Positions 18,901 to 26,181 of a stretch of DNA of 64,000 nucleotides are shown here, one piece after another. Under the pieces are notes generated by a model that made no database searches, had not been told where the DNA came from, and worked only from the letters and a program-made list of their open reading frames with translations. Position 1 is the first letter of the stretch, and each line of letters begins with the position of its first letter. Position numbers and translations under genes: made by a program. The DNA is from Pseudokineococcus marinus (GTDB lineage Bacteria > Actinomycetota > Actinomycetes > Actinomycetales > Quadrisphaeraceae). The stretch spans positions 62,001 to 126,000 of the forward strand of contig NZ_JBBHZZ010000007.1 in assembly GCF_037482405.1 (NCBI RefSeq). Reading direction: 5' to 3'.

Positions 18901-19798
18901 CCTTCACCCGGGCGTCGTCGATGGTCACGTTGAAGGCGCGGATCGGCTCGGTCTCCCCGCGCAGGGCGGCGCCGATCGCCTCGACGGCCTGCGCCGGGTC
19001 CTTGTTGAAGGCCGACCCCAGGTCGGCGCCGAGAGTCAGCACCGCCTTCGACGTCTGCGCCGACTCGCTACGCGTGTAGCCCATGTTGTTGAGCAGGCCG
19101 CCGATGTTCGACGCCGCCTGCCGCGCCGCTGCCTCGGTGAGGCCGATGGACTGCGCGCTGGTCTTGAAGAAGGTGTCCAGCTCCGGCGTGGCCTCGCGGA
19201 AGGTCAGCGAGACGACGTTCATCGACTCGTCCAGGTCGGAGGCCTGAGCGACGGCGTCCTTGAAGAACGAGCCGACCTGCAGCGCACCGAAGGCCGCCGC
19301 GGCGACGCCGGCCGCCCGGCGCATCGTGCGGCCGATGCGCTCGGGGACCTCGCGGTCGAAGCGCCGCGTGTCCGGGCGCACCTCCACCTCGGACGCGCCG
19401 GAGCGCTCCACCCGCCGGGCCGCGTCCTCCACGCGGGTCTGCAGCTCGCGGGGCAGGCGGGCGCCGTCGACGCCCACCTCGACGTCACCGGCGCCCGAGC
19501 GGGACACCCGGCGCGACGCCTCGATGACCCGGCCCTCGAGGACCCGCGGCAGACGGCGCGTGTCCGCGCCCACCTCGACGTCCGCGCCGCCCCCGCGGGA
19601 GACCCGCGCGGTGATGGCCCGCACGTCCGCCTGCAGCTGGCGGGGCAGCTGGCGGGTGTCCGCGCCAACCTCGACGTCGGTGACGCCGCGGCCCGACGCC
19701 CGGGAGAAGATCGCCCGCAGGTCACGCTCGAGCTCGCGGGGGAACACAGAGGTGTCCGGGCGCACCGTCACGAAGGCGTCGCCGAGGGTGCGAGCCAC
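15908..19798 (-). CDS. Tape measure protein with M23 peptidase domain
   Basis: About 1296 residues. The GTG at 19798 is preferred because GAGGGGG lies 9 bases upstream; a GTG two codons earlier is also possible. The N-terminus holds a 32-residue tandem repeat. A long helical region follows (FKDAVAQASDLDESMNVVSL is typical of tape measures), with hydrophobic segments near residues 540-570 and 705-728 (GLVIAALALLVGGLVFAY). The C-terminus is a LytM/M23 zinc peptidase with HNGID near residue 1104 and HLH near 1185. The protein sets tail length, and the peptidase probably opens peptidoglycan during DNA injection. Confidence 0.9.
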   Translation of the reverse strand: MARTLGDAFVTVRPDTSVFPRELERDLRAIFSRASGRGVTDVEVGADTRQLPRQLQADVRAITARVSRGGGADVEVGADTRRLPRVLEGRVIEASRRVSRSGAGDVEVGVDGARLPRELQTRVEDAARRVERSGASEVEVRPDTRRFDREVPERIGRTMRRAAGVAAAAFGALQVGSFFKDAVAQASDLDESMNVVSLTFREATPELDTFFKTSAQSIGLTEAAARQAASNIGGLLNNMGYTRSESAQTSKAVLTLGADLGSAFNKDPAQAVEAIGAALRGETEPIRAFNVTIDDARVKAKALEMGMYSGKGALDANAKAQATLALITQQTADVQGDFANTSTGLANAQRIAAAGWGNLTGVIGKGLLPAQTTLVNQVNTAVLPALTALAEEKAPAVGAALGDAAEQVGAFIVGLDRRGPIDGFTGRANTAGLGVRALFDAMRDGDVTSDGFVGDMERAGVKIGEVIDVVKDAGDQVQRAATVARAAFAGEDVTTVGWLGRVGDAAYAARDAVDAIAAFDWSSLGAAIKGAAGDGDELGPALSSIATSAGELLPFVVELIREVPSLSDVLSVAAPVLGFFADHVDTLIELMPLLVAGFVAVKVAQAAGNVAMAAAVPLRVAEILSNQRHTAALAANTVAINASSAATKGATASEVASTVAKNGGVVASTKQVAATVAARVAQVASTVATGAMTAAQWALNAAMTANPIGLVIAALALLVGGLVFAYKNSETFRNIVDGALRAVADAGRWMWENVLQPVFQALVAAVIDGWLRFQEFRDRLSAVWEVVKIAFREGARAAVGSFLDLVEKVIRGAADAFGWVPGIGPKLQTAADEFSKFKDKVNAQLSGIQDRDVNIRAQLDAGAKYLAASRGVSASEAQALARKMLASGGAVRGPGTETSDSIPAMLSNNEHVWSAKEVSAAGGHAAVEAMRRGVLRRRDGGPVVNGRESAARFGRAYDAATDVMFEDGSWRPRTAGGTAAGAAAAAAARAELARRQGSSSSPGRTGRGVHVTSTTPPTGAIDDLVGTLNASSLRLVQEGAAAVSTMTGAVNKAAAAAAVATSNGTGPLPPTAGPWMRPMRGGRVTSEFGMRFHPIRRVMRLHNGIDLAGGANGGQVYAMQAGRVLSAGPSGSYGNFVQIAHAGGYVTGYAHLRAIQARAGQVIARGGLVGLEGATGGVTGKHLHQNVKLNGSFINPRRLGVYDDGGVATGRGYLPKLTPRPERVLSPRQTDTYDRSLPVLERLVELVEQRGQLTGAGEQQIGGLYVSGDVVIRSDEDLRELQRSQRDALAAAGLLS
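19376..19759 (-). repeat. Four 96-base tandem repeats in tape measure gene
   Basis: Encodes four 32-residue units of pattern (P/A/V)D-x-x-x-(F/L)PR-x-L...DVEVG at residues about 16-143, with a degenerate fifth unit after it. Protein-level identity between units 2 and 3 is high. Confidence 0.8.
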
Positions 19799-19843
19799 GA
19801 GCACCTACCCCCTCGACGACGTCCGTACCCGCCAGGACGGGCC

Positions 19844-20245
19844 TCAGCCCGCCTCGGCTTCCATCTGCGCGATCAGCGCCCGCCGCGACGTCGACGGGCC
19901 GCCGGTGCCGCCGGGGGCGGTCAGGTCGCCTTCGAGCGCCGCGTCGACCGCGCGGCGGTGCTCGCGCTCCGCCTCCGAGGCGACGTCGTCGACGACGTGG
20001 GCGTAGACGACGTCGAGGAAGTCCCCGAGCTCGAGGTCGAGGAGTCCGCCGGCGCCTTCCTGGCCGCGAGCACCGCGGCGAGCTCGTCCTCGGACAGCTG
20101 CACCGCGACCGGCGGCCCGTCCCCGGCCAGCGTCACCACCGGCCCCTCGAGCGCCGCCGCCGGCGACCCACCTCCCGTTGAGGAGGTGCCAGTCGGCGAG
20201 GGCCCAGGCGCAGAGGTTGAGGGCCGCTCGGTAGGGCGGCCTCCG
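19844..20245 (-). CDS. Tail assembly chaperone, -1 frame extension (GT-like)
   Basis: In the -1 frame relative to the upstream chaperone there are two stretches with near-perfect G/C third positions: YRAALNLCAWALADWHLLNG at 20174-20233, and LLDLELGDFLDVVYAHVVDD followed by an acidic helix at about 19930-20020. The frame ends at a TGA at 19844, 40 bases before the tape measure. Siphoviruses usually make a second chaperone here by -1 ribosomal frameshifting. No canonical slippery heptamer was found. Between the two stretches the 0 frame looks better coding, so the real path between frames is unclear. Confidence 0.5.
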   Translation of the reverse strand, partial: RRPPYRAALNLCAWALADWHLLNGRWVAGGGARGAGGDAGRGRAAGRGAAVRGRARRGARGQEGAGGLLDLELGDFLDVVYAHVVDDVASEAEREHRRAVDAALEGDLTAPGGTGGPSTSRRALIAQMEAEAG

Positions 20246-20619
20246 AAGTCCTCCACCAGGCCGGCGAGGACGTCCATGAGGACGTCGTCGTCGAAGCGCT
20301 CACCGACGAGCCGGTAGAAGCGCTTGTACTCGCGGACGTCGTCCTCGCCGGGCCCGAAGGCGTGGCGGAAGAAGTCCGCGATGAGCGCGGCACCCTCGGG
20401 GGTCGCCGCGTCGAGGTCGGCCTGCCGGGCGAACTCCGACAGCAGCAGCACCGGGACGCGGCCGCGGCAGGTGAAGGTCTCCACCTGCTCGCGGACCGCG
20501 TCGGGCACCGGCTGGCCGGTGGCCTCGTCGGGCGTGAGGTCGGGGACCTCGTAGGTCAGCTCGAAGGTGACCGGCTCGGCGACGGCGGCCCGCTTGGCGG
20601 CGGCGTAGCGGCGGCTCAC
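19921..20619 (-). CDS. Tail assembly chaperone (gpG-like)
   Basis: 232 residues from a GTG overlapping the tail tube gene stop (GTGA). Residues 1-125 are typical: a small N-terminal beta part (VTFELTYEVPDLTPDEATGQ) and a helical domain (EDDVREYKRFYRLVGERFDD) ending in LVEDFGGRPTERPS. After residue 125 the protein is Ser/Thr/Pro-rich, typical where two frames overlap. In siphoviruses these chaperones coat the tape measure before tail tube assembly. Genes on either side (tail tube, tape measure) support this. Confidence 0.78.
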   Translation of the reverse strand: MSRRYAAAKRAAVAEPVTFELTYEVPDLTPDEATGQPVPDAVREQVETFTCRGRVPVLLLSEFARQADLDAATPEGAALIADFFRHAFGPGEDDVREYKRFYRLVGERFDDDVLMDVLAGLVEDFGGRPTERPSTSAPGPSPTGTSSTGGGSPAAALEGPVVTLAGDGPPVAVQLSEDELAAVLAARKAPADSSTSSSGTSSTSSTPTSSTTSPRRRSASTAARSTRRSKAT

Positions 20620-21182
20620 GCCGCAGGCTCGCGCTCGTCGCTGATGATGCTCTTGAAGAACTTCTTGCCGTCGTCGGGCTTGTACAGCGTGAAGGTGTTG
20701 CTGATGGTCGTCTTCGCGGCGCCCTTGCGACGCGCCATCTCGACCGACCCGGTCTGCTTGCCCTTGCGCCAGACGTGGCGCTCCTTGCCGTCCTCGGACT
20801 CGAAGCCGATCATCACGTAGAGCTCCTCGCCGAGCTCCGGCGGCTCGAACGTCTTGAAGCCCGCCCCGGTCGTGATGGTGCCGCCGTTCATCGCCCGGCG
20901 CAGCGACTGCGTCGTCACCTCGGCCGAGGCGAAGGACACCGAGCCGGTGCGGCCCGTCGGGGCCGAGTCGAGGGGCTCGAGCTCCTCGGCGACGGGGACG
21001 TCCTCGAAGGACGTCTCCATGTTGAAGGTCGAGCCCTCCTCGGTGTAGCCGATGCGACCCCAGGCCGCCGGCCACGGCGACGACAGGTCGACCGGCTCCT
21101 CCGAGCCGATGGGGGCCATGAGCAGGTGGCCCGGCCCGAGGGACAGGGCGCGGGGGTTGCCGCGAGCGCCAGCGACGGCCAT
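20616..21182 (-). CDS. Major tail (tube) protein
   Basis: 188 residues. The pattern (GHLLMAPIGSEEPVDLSSPW, GRIGYTEEGSTFNMETSFED, TISNTFTLYKPDDGKKFFKS) is that of actinophage tail tube subunits, which stack as hexamers to form the tail. It sits between neck genes and chaperones. The C-terminal helix (IISDEREPAA) overlaps the next start by four bases. Confidence 0.85.
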   Translation of the reverse strand: MAVAGARGNPRALSLGPGHLLMAPIGSEEPVDLSSPWPAAWGRIGYTEEGSTFNMETSFEDVPVAEELEPLDSAPTGRTGSVSFASAEVTTQSLRRAMNGGTITTGAGFKTFEPPELGEELYVMIGFESEDGKERHVWRKGKQTGSVEMARRKGAAKTTISNTFTLYKPDDGKKFFKSIISDEREPAA

Positions 21183-21272
21183 GAGCGGAGTCCTTCCAGG
21201 ACGGGGACAGCACGAAGAGCCCCGAGGCGGGCGCCAGGGGGCCGGAGACCGGCGCGGGCGGCGCCGGGGTGG

Positions 21273-21581
21273 TCAGATGCGGGTCGCCTCGAACGCCGGC
21301 CGCAGGAACGGCTGGGCGCGCTGGCGCACGGTGCCCTCCTCCGCGAAGCGGAGGTAGAACTGCTCGGGGGACCAGCCCACAGCGACGAACGGCCCTTGGG
21401 CGTCCACGTCGAGCTCGGCGTGGATGCTGCGAGCGCCAGCCCCGGTGAGCACCGGGGCGCCCTCACGGGCTCGGTCGGCGATGTCGTCGCCGATGTCCTC
21501 GAGGAGGTCTTCGACGTCGTCGTCGTCCTCCAGGTCGTCGATCGCCGCCTGGTCGAGGACGAGCCGGACGTCGACGGCCAC
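21273..21581 (-). CDS. HK97 gp10-like tail-completion protein
   Basis: 102 residues with an acidic helix (IDDLEDDDDVEDLLEDIGDD) and the typical C-terminal beta part (GWSPEQFYLRFAEEGTVRQR, then AQPFLRPAFEA). Proteins of the HK97 gp10 family cap the tail and help it bind the neck. The location after the connectors and before the tube gene fits. Confidence 0.75.
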   Translation of the reverse strand: MAVDVRLVLDQAAIDDLEDDDDVEDLLEDIGDDIADRAREGAPVLTGAGARSIHAELDVDAQGPFVAVGWSPEQFYLRFAEEGTVRQRAQPFLRPAFEATRI

Positions 21582-21583
21582 GG

Positions 21584-21814
21584 TCAGCTGCGGGTGGAGG
21601 AGGACGCCTGGGCGGCGGCCTCGGCCTGGGAGGCGGTGGCGTCGCTGGTCAGGCCGAGGGCCTTGCGGCCGGCGGCCGTGGACGCCTTCGCGACGTCCTT
21701 CTCCCAGCCGTTGCGCTCGACGTTCTCGGGCGGGACGACGTCGCCGACGTTGTGGGCGCGGGCGCGGCCGATGTACAGCGGCTTCGTCGCGACGACGGTC
21801 TCGGTGGTGGCCAT
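21584..21814 (-). CDS. Small neck-region protein
   Basis: 76 residues with ATG start. The N-terminal 45 residues (KPLYIGRARAHNVGDVVPPE) resemble a small beta barrel also found in phage head/neck clusters. The C-terminus is Ala/Ser-rich and probably disordered. It lies between the tail terminator and the gp10-like gene. Confidence 0.6.
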   Translation of the reverse strand: MATTETVVATKPLYIGRARAHNVGDVVPPENVERNGWEKDVAKASTAAGRKALGLTSDATASQAEAAAQASSSTRS

Positions 21815-21818
21815 GGGC

Positions 21819-22235
21819 TCACTCCAGGGGGCTCGTGTGCATGCGCACGGTCAGCAGGTAGCGGGGGCGGTCGTTGGTCGGGTCCGGGGAGGTGTAGGGC
21901 TGCAGGTCGATGCCGACGCCGGCGACCCACCCGCCGTCGAGCTCCCCGCGGATCGACTCGACGCCGACCCGGTCGGCGGTCACCGCGGAGGCGAGCTGCC
22001 ACGCGGACCCGTCGTCGGTGCCGTCGCCGAGGTAGCGGCCCCAGCAGCCGATCTGCACGAGCGGGGACGCGGAGCCGTAGCCCATCGGCCCGCCGATGAC
22101 GTCGAGCTGGATGCACGGCTCGTCGCCGACGACCTCGGTGCCGACCCGGTCGCCGGCGAGCGCGGCCACGTCCGGGAGGGCGAGGAGGCCGAGGCGCAGG
22201 GCCTCGGTCGCCTCGGGGTAGCGACCACCGGCCAC
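21819..22235 (-). CDS. Tail terminator-like protein
   Basis: 138 residues; a GTG at 22235 preceded by GAGGGAGG is chosen over longer versions. The sequence (LRLGLLALPDVAALAGDRVG, VQIGCWGRYLGDGTDDGSAW, PRYLLTVRMHTSPLE) matches the small gpU/DUF3168-like fold that ends the tail tube and joins it to the neck. Position supports this. Confidence 0.65.
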   Translation of the reverse strand: MAGGRYPEATEALRLGLLALPDVAALAGDRVGTEVVGDEPCIQLDVIGGPMGYGSASPLVQIGCWGRYLGDGTDDGSAWQLASAVTADRVGVESIRGELDGGWVAGVGIDLQPYTSPDPTNDRPRYLLTVRMHTSPLE

Positions 22236-22246
22236 GTGGCCCTCCC

Positions 22247-22606
22247 TCAGCTGGTCACGCGGCGCAGGACCGCCTCGACGTGGTGCGGGACGCCGCGGTG
22301 ACGCCACCGGGCGACCTCGCCGTCCACCTCGAGCGGGGCTGGCTGTCCGGTGGTCTCGTCGAGGACGCCGTCCCACTCGATCCGGTCGGTGGGCAGCAGG
22401 TCCGTGGCCGGGCCGGCGAAGAGCCGCCAGCTCGTCACGGTGGTCTGCCGTCCGCCGGCGTCCTCGTCGGCCGCCTGCGGCTGCACCGACGCCGCCAGCG
22501 GCTGCGAGCGCTGCGCCGCCGACCAGTCCCGCGCCCGGACGCCGTTGCGGCCCGGCTCGCCGAGGCTCGCCCGGACGACGACGACGCGGTCGTGGTAGCG
22601 GCTCAC
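22247..22606 (-). CDS. Head closure/stopper-like protein
   Basis: 119 residues from a GTG overlapping the upstream stop (GTGA). The N-terminus SRYHDRVVVVRAS and central TTVTSWRLFAGPATDLLPTD show the mostly beta composition of phage stopper (head-tail joining) proteins. Second of the connector genes after the capsid. Confidence 0.6.
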   Translation of the reverse strand: MSRYHDRVVVVRASLGEPGRNGVRARDWSAAQRSQPLAASVQPQAADEDAGGRQTTVTSWRLFAGPATDLLPTDRIEWDGVLDETTGQPAPLEVDGEVARWRHRGVPHHVEAVLRRVTS

Positions 22607-22959
22607 GGCCACGCCACCGGGTCGGGGAAGGACCCGGACGGCGTCCCGCCGGTGCGCAGCGCCGCGGTGACGCCGGCGAGGATCTCGGCCCGGCGGGCGG
22701 CGAACCACCCGTCGGACTCGTCGCCGGTGACGGACTGCGAGCGCGACGTCGGGTTGTCGACGGCCAGGCCCGCGAGCTCCAGGCACGCGGACCACAGCGC
22801 CTCGGGCACCGGGTCGGGCCACTCGGCCAGGCCGGTCGCGCCGCGGAGCCAGCCCTCGACGACCCGGACGGCGAGGACCGCCCGGCCGTCGGGGACGGCC
22901 GTGTCGTCGCGGCCGAGCCACTCGCGGACCTCGTCGGGCGTCACGAGCGGCTCGGCCAC
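22603..22959 (-). CDS. Head-tail connector (adaptor) protein
   Basis: 118 residues, all-helical: VTPDEVREWLGRDDTAVPDG, then VPEALWSACLELAGLAVDNP, then a helix FAARRAEILAGVTAAL. This is the usual layout of gp6-like adaptor proteins that bind under the portal ring after DNA packaging. The stop overlaps the stopper start. Confidence 0.68.
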   Translation of the reverse strand: MAEPLVTPDEVREWLGRDDTAVPDGRAVLAVRVVEGWLRGATGLAEWPDPVPEALWSACLELAGLAVDNPTSRSQSVTGDESDGWFAARRAEILAGVTAALRTGGTPSGSFPDPVAWP

Positions 22960-22960
22960 G

Positions 22961-23560
22961 TCAGCCCTCCGTCTGCTGCGCCTCGTGCTCGCGGACCCGG
23001 GCCACGAGCTCGTCCTTCGTCAGGGCGTCGGCCTCCTCGCGGGGCAGCACGCCGGTCTCGACGACGTAGTCGGCCCACACGGCCTTCGCCGCGACGCGCG
23101 GCGGACGCTGCGGCCCGTCGCTGTCCTGGCCGCCGTCGGGCGCCTCGTCCGGCTCGTCGGCGCCCTCGGCGTCGTCGTCCGGCTCGTCGGCGCCCGTGTC
23201 GGTCTCCGTCGGCGGGGGCGTCGGGGCGCCCCCGGTCGGCGGGGTCGACGGCTGCGCGCGCCGGCGCCGCACCGGCTGCCCCGTGATGGCCGCGCGGGCC
23301 TCCGGGGACAGCGCCGCGAGCGCCGCCTCGTAGACGGCCTTCGCGGCCTCCGCGGCGGCCTTCTCCCGGGCGCCCGGCTCGACGACCGCGCCCGCGAGCA
23401 CGAGCCGCCGGGCCTCGGCCGCGTCGAGGTCGACGAGCGCGCCGGTGCGGTGCCGGACGTAGGTCAGCGGCTGCCCGGGCTTCGACGTCGGCACGTCGAG
23501 CTGGACGGCGGCGACCTCGTACCGGCCGGCCTTGATCTCGTCGGGGGACGTCACGCTCAC
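22961..23560 (-). CDS. Capsid-region protein with acidic linker
   Basis: 199 residues from a GTG that overlaps the major capsid stop (GTGA). Residues 1-75 form a small domain (YEVAAVQLDVPTSKPGQPLT). The middle, about 90-150, is a Pro/Thr/Asp-rich linker, very acidic. The end (ALTKDELVARVREHEAQQ) resembles a short SAP/Rho-N-like helical motif. A head accessory protein is likely; precise function unknown. Confidence 0.6.
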   Translation of the reverse strand: MSVTSPDEIKAGRYEVAAVQLDVPTSKPGQPLTYVRHRTGALVDLDAAEARRLVLAGAVVEPGAREKAAAEAAKAVYEAALAALSPEARAAITGQPVRRRRAQPSTPPTGGAPTPPPTETDTGADEPDDDAEGADEPDEAPDGGQDSDGPQRPPRVAAKAVWADYVVETGVLPREEADALTKDELVARVREHEAQQTEG

Positions 23561-24489
23561 GCCGACCGCACCCCCGTGATCCAGCACGCCGCCTTGGGCT
23601 GGTCGACGCCGAGGACCCGCTTGCGGGTGGCGTCGCAGCGCCAGGACTCCGTCGGGCCGCCGTTGGGGCCGCCGCCCTCGCCGTACAGCGGGGTGACGCC
23701 GAGCGGGCGGGTGTCGGACCAGAAGCCGACGGTGCCGGCCTCGGTGACGAGCACCCGGTCACGCGGCCAGAAGCGCGACGTGAGCCCCGTCATCCCGGCG
23801 ATGGTCCGCGGGAGCGTGCCCGTGTAGGCCGGGTTCTCCTCCGCGAGCCCGTCCTTGTAGATCGCGAGGAACTCGTCGTTGTCCATGAGCGCCGGCTTGA
23901 GACCGCCGTGCATGACGACGGTGTCCGCCTCGAAGGCGAAGGTGTCATCGTCCTGGCCGGTGTCCGGCTTGGCCGAGGCGACGATCTCCTGCGCGGCGAA
24001 GATGTCGTGGCGGATGCGCGCCGTCGGGGTGTCCCACGCCGCCGCGGCCGGCACGGTCGGGATCGCCGGGTTGAGGAGCGTGGCCCGCAGGGCCCGCACC
24101 TCGGCGCGCAGCATCGTGTTGACGAGCTGCCGGACCTGGGTGTTGACCTGGTCCAGCTTGTTCTCGTCCCGCATCTCGAGGGACACGCGGATGCCGAGGG
24201 CGTCCTTGAGGCCGATGGAGATGCGCGGCAGGCCGCGCTGGCCGGCCGCCACCGGGATCTCGCCGAACTCGGCGACGGTGGCGACGTCGTCGCCGAGGAA
24301 GAGGGGTGTGGACTCCTCGAAGGAGACCAGGCCGTTGGTGTTCGCGCCGGCGTCGCGCAGCAGCGCCGGGATCACCGACGTGCCCTGCAGCATCTCGATG
24401 ATGCGGGCGGGGATCGCGAGGGGGGCGCCGACGAGGTCGGCGACCGTGGTGCGGCCGCCGTCCGTGACGCTCGTGACGGTCGTGGGCAT
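23557..24489 (-). CDS. Major capsid protein (HK97 fold)
   Basis: 310 residues with a strong GAGGAG site before the ATG. IPARIIEMLQGTSVIPALLR and DVATVAEFGEIPVAAGQRGL are typical of the N-arm and early fold of actinophage capsid subunits. The helix AEVRALRATLLNP and late GFWSDTRPLGVTPLYGEGGG fit the P- and A-domain. It follows the protease and decoration genes in the standard order. Confidence 0.85.
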   Translation of the reverse strand: MPTTVTSVTDGGRTTVADLVGAPLAIPARIIEMLQGTSVIPALLRDAGANTNGLVSFEESTPLFLGDDVATVAEFGEIPVAAGQRGLPRISIGLKDALGIRVSLEMRDENKLDQVNTQVRQLVNTMLRAEVRALRATLLNPAIPTVPAAAAWDTPTARIRHDIFAAQEIVASAKPDTGQDDDTFAFEADTVVMHGGLKPALMDNDEFLAIYKDGLAEENPAYTGTLPRTIAGMTGLTSRFWPRDRVLVTEAGTVGFWSDTRPLGVTPLYGEGGGPNGGPTESWRCDATRKRVLGVDQPKAACWITGVRSA

Positions 24490-24506
24490 CTTCTTCTCCT
24501 CCAGGC

Positions 24507-24944
24507 TCAGGCGGTCCGCATGAGCCCGGTGGCGCCGGAGGCGACCCCCAGGGGCTCGGTGCAGATGCCGACGACGAGACGGGCGTCCGGCGTGGCGCCG
24601 GCCGCGACGACGGTGCCGCCGGCGGCGGCCTTGAGGCGGTCGCCGAAGGCGGCCGCGCCGGAGTACCTCACGGGCACCTCGATGCCGCCGTAGGCGACCG
24701 AGACGGCCGCCGGGAGCACCGCGGTGTTGAGCACCGAGCGCCCGCCGACGTCGACCGGCGTGGTGACCTGGGCCTCGGGGGCGATGCCGTCGACGACGGC
24801 GACCCCGAGGACCTTCGCGGAGTCCGCGGCGGCGACGCCGACGCGGCCCGCGGCGCGGGCCTCCACCAGCTGGCCACCGAGGATCGGCTCGGCCGGGACG
24901 AAGGTCTTCGGCCCGGTCTTCGTGCGCATGACTGCTCCGGCCAT
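24507..24944 (-). CDS. Capsid decoration protein (DUF2190-like)
   Basis: 145 residues starting MAGAVMRTKTGPK. A beta-rich composition (GPKTFVPAEPILGGQLVEAR, GVAAADSAKVLGVAVVDGIA) and position between protease and capsid are those of DUF2190-type cement proteins that bind at capsid threefold axes and stiffen the head. Starts two bases after the protease stop. Confidence 0.7.
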   Translation of the reverse strand: MAGAVMRTKTGPKTFVPAEPILGGQLVEARAAGRVGVAAADSAKVLGVAVVDGIAPEAQVTTPVDVGGRSVLNTAVLPAAVSVAYGGIEVPVRYSGAAAFGDRLKAAAGGTVVAAGATPDARLVVGICTEPLGVASGATGLMRTA

Positions 24945-24945
24945 G

Positions 24946-26181
24946 TCAGACCCTCCAGTTCCGGTAGACGGGGCTCTCGCGGACGTCGGCGACCGGGTCG
25001 TTGCCCGCGCCGTCGTGGTCGCCGTCGTGGCCCTTGGCGGCCAGCGGCACGGTGCCGGGCTCGAGCGAGGCCAGGACCTCGGCGGCGCCCGGGTCGGCGG
25101 CCAGCTGGGCACGCCAGTGGTCGGCGCGCACCGGCGGGATGCGCCCGTCGTCGACGGCCGCGCGCACCAGAGCGTCGTTGCGGTCGGTGATCTGCTGCGT
25201 GCGGGCCTCGCGGCCCGCGCGGGCGTCCGCGCGCAGCTCGTCGAGCGTCGCCGTCTCGATGAGGGACGTGCCCTCGGGCAGCGACGCGGTGGGGGAGGGC
25301 GCCGACGGCTCGGCGCGCTCGGCGAGCGCCTCGGTGAGCGCGGCGACGATGGTCGCCTCGTCGGCGTCACCGCCGAGCCCGAGCTCCTGGCGCATGGTCG
25401 TGAGCTGCTCGTCCGTGAAGGCCACGGCGCGGCTCCCTTCCTGCAGGGGGGTGGACCCGGACCCGGCGGGCGCCGGAGCGGGGGTGTGGGGGGCCGGCGC
25501 GGCGGCGCGGCCGGCGTGGGCGAAGACCGACAGGTCGAAGCGGGCCCGCGCGGTCGCGGCCTGCTCCTCGTCGCCGTCCTCGTCGACGCGGTCAGCGAGC
25601 CCTGAGGCGACGGCCTCCTCGGCGGTGAACCACGTCTCGGCGCGCATGACGTCGCGCCACTCGTCGGCGGTGCCGCCGGCGCGGCGGGCGTACAGCCCGG
25701 CGAGGTTCTGGGACTCGCGGGAGAGGTCCGCGGCCATGCGCTCCATCTCGGCGGCGTCGCCGACGCACAGGCCCCACGCGTCGTGGACCATCAGTTCGGC
25801 GCCGGGCGACATGACGACCTCGTCGCCGGCCATCGCGACTACGGACGCGGCGGAGGCGGCGATGCCGTCGACGACCACAACGACGCGAGCCGGGTGCTGG
25901 CGCAGCGCGTTGTAGATCGCCAGGCCCTCCCACACCTCGCCGCCGGGGGAGTTGACGTGCAGCTCGACCGTCGTCGTGGTGGCGGGCAGCTCGTCGAGGA
26001 CCGCGGCGAACTCCTTCGCCGAGACGCCGAACCACTCGCCCCACGAGTCGATCGGGTCGTACAGCCGCAGCACCGCTACGGCCGCCGTCCCGCCGACCGA
26101 CGGCGCGGTCGCGCGCACCGGCGTCTTGTCCCGGCCGCCCGTTCGGGCGAGGAAGTGGAAGCGGTCGGCCAGCTGCGTCAC
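24946..26181 (-). CDS. ClpP-like prohead protease with scaffold-like C-terminus
   Basis: 411 residues from a GTG overlapping the portal stop. Residues 30-215 are a ClpP/SppA-like serine protease: VELHVNSPGGEVWEGLAIYN, the serine region IAASAASVVAMAGDEV, and the histidine in ELMVHDAWGLCVG. Residues about 250-411 are a charged helical region (DELRADARAGREARTQQITD), probably the scaffolding part cleaved during head maturation. Portal before and capsid genes after agree. Confidence 0.85.
   Translation of the reverse strand: MTQLADRFHFLARTGGRDKTPVRATAPSVGGTAAVAVLRLYDPIDSWGEWFGVSAKEFAAVLDELPATTTTVELHVNSPGGEVWEGLAIYNALRQHPARVVVVVDGIAASAASVVAMAGDEVVMSPGAELMVHDAWGLCVGDAAEMERMAADLSRESQNLAGLYARRAGGTADEWRDVMRAETWFTAEEAVASGLADRVDEDGDEEQAATARARFDLSVFAHAGRAAAPAPHTPAPAPAGSGSTPLQEGSRAVAFTDEQLTTMRQELGLGGDADEATIVAALTEALAERAEPSAPSPTASLPEGTSLIETATLDELRADARAGREARTQQITDRNDALVRAAVDDGRIPPVRADHWRAQLAADPGAAEVLASLEPGTVPLAAKGHDGDHDGAGNDPVADVRESPVYRNWRV

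Noticed and set aside
16247..20317. 1356-residue plus-strand open frame over the tape measure gene
   Set aside because: Antisense shadow; the minus frame has the M23 motifs and tape measure features.
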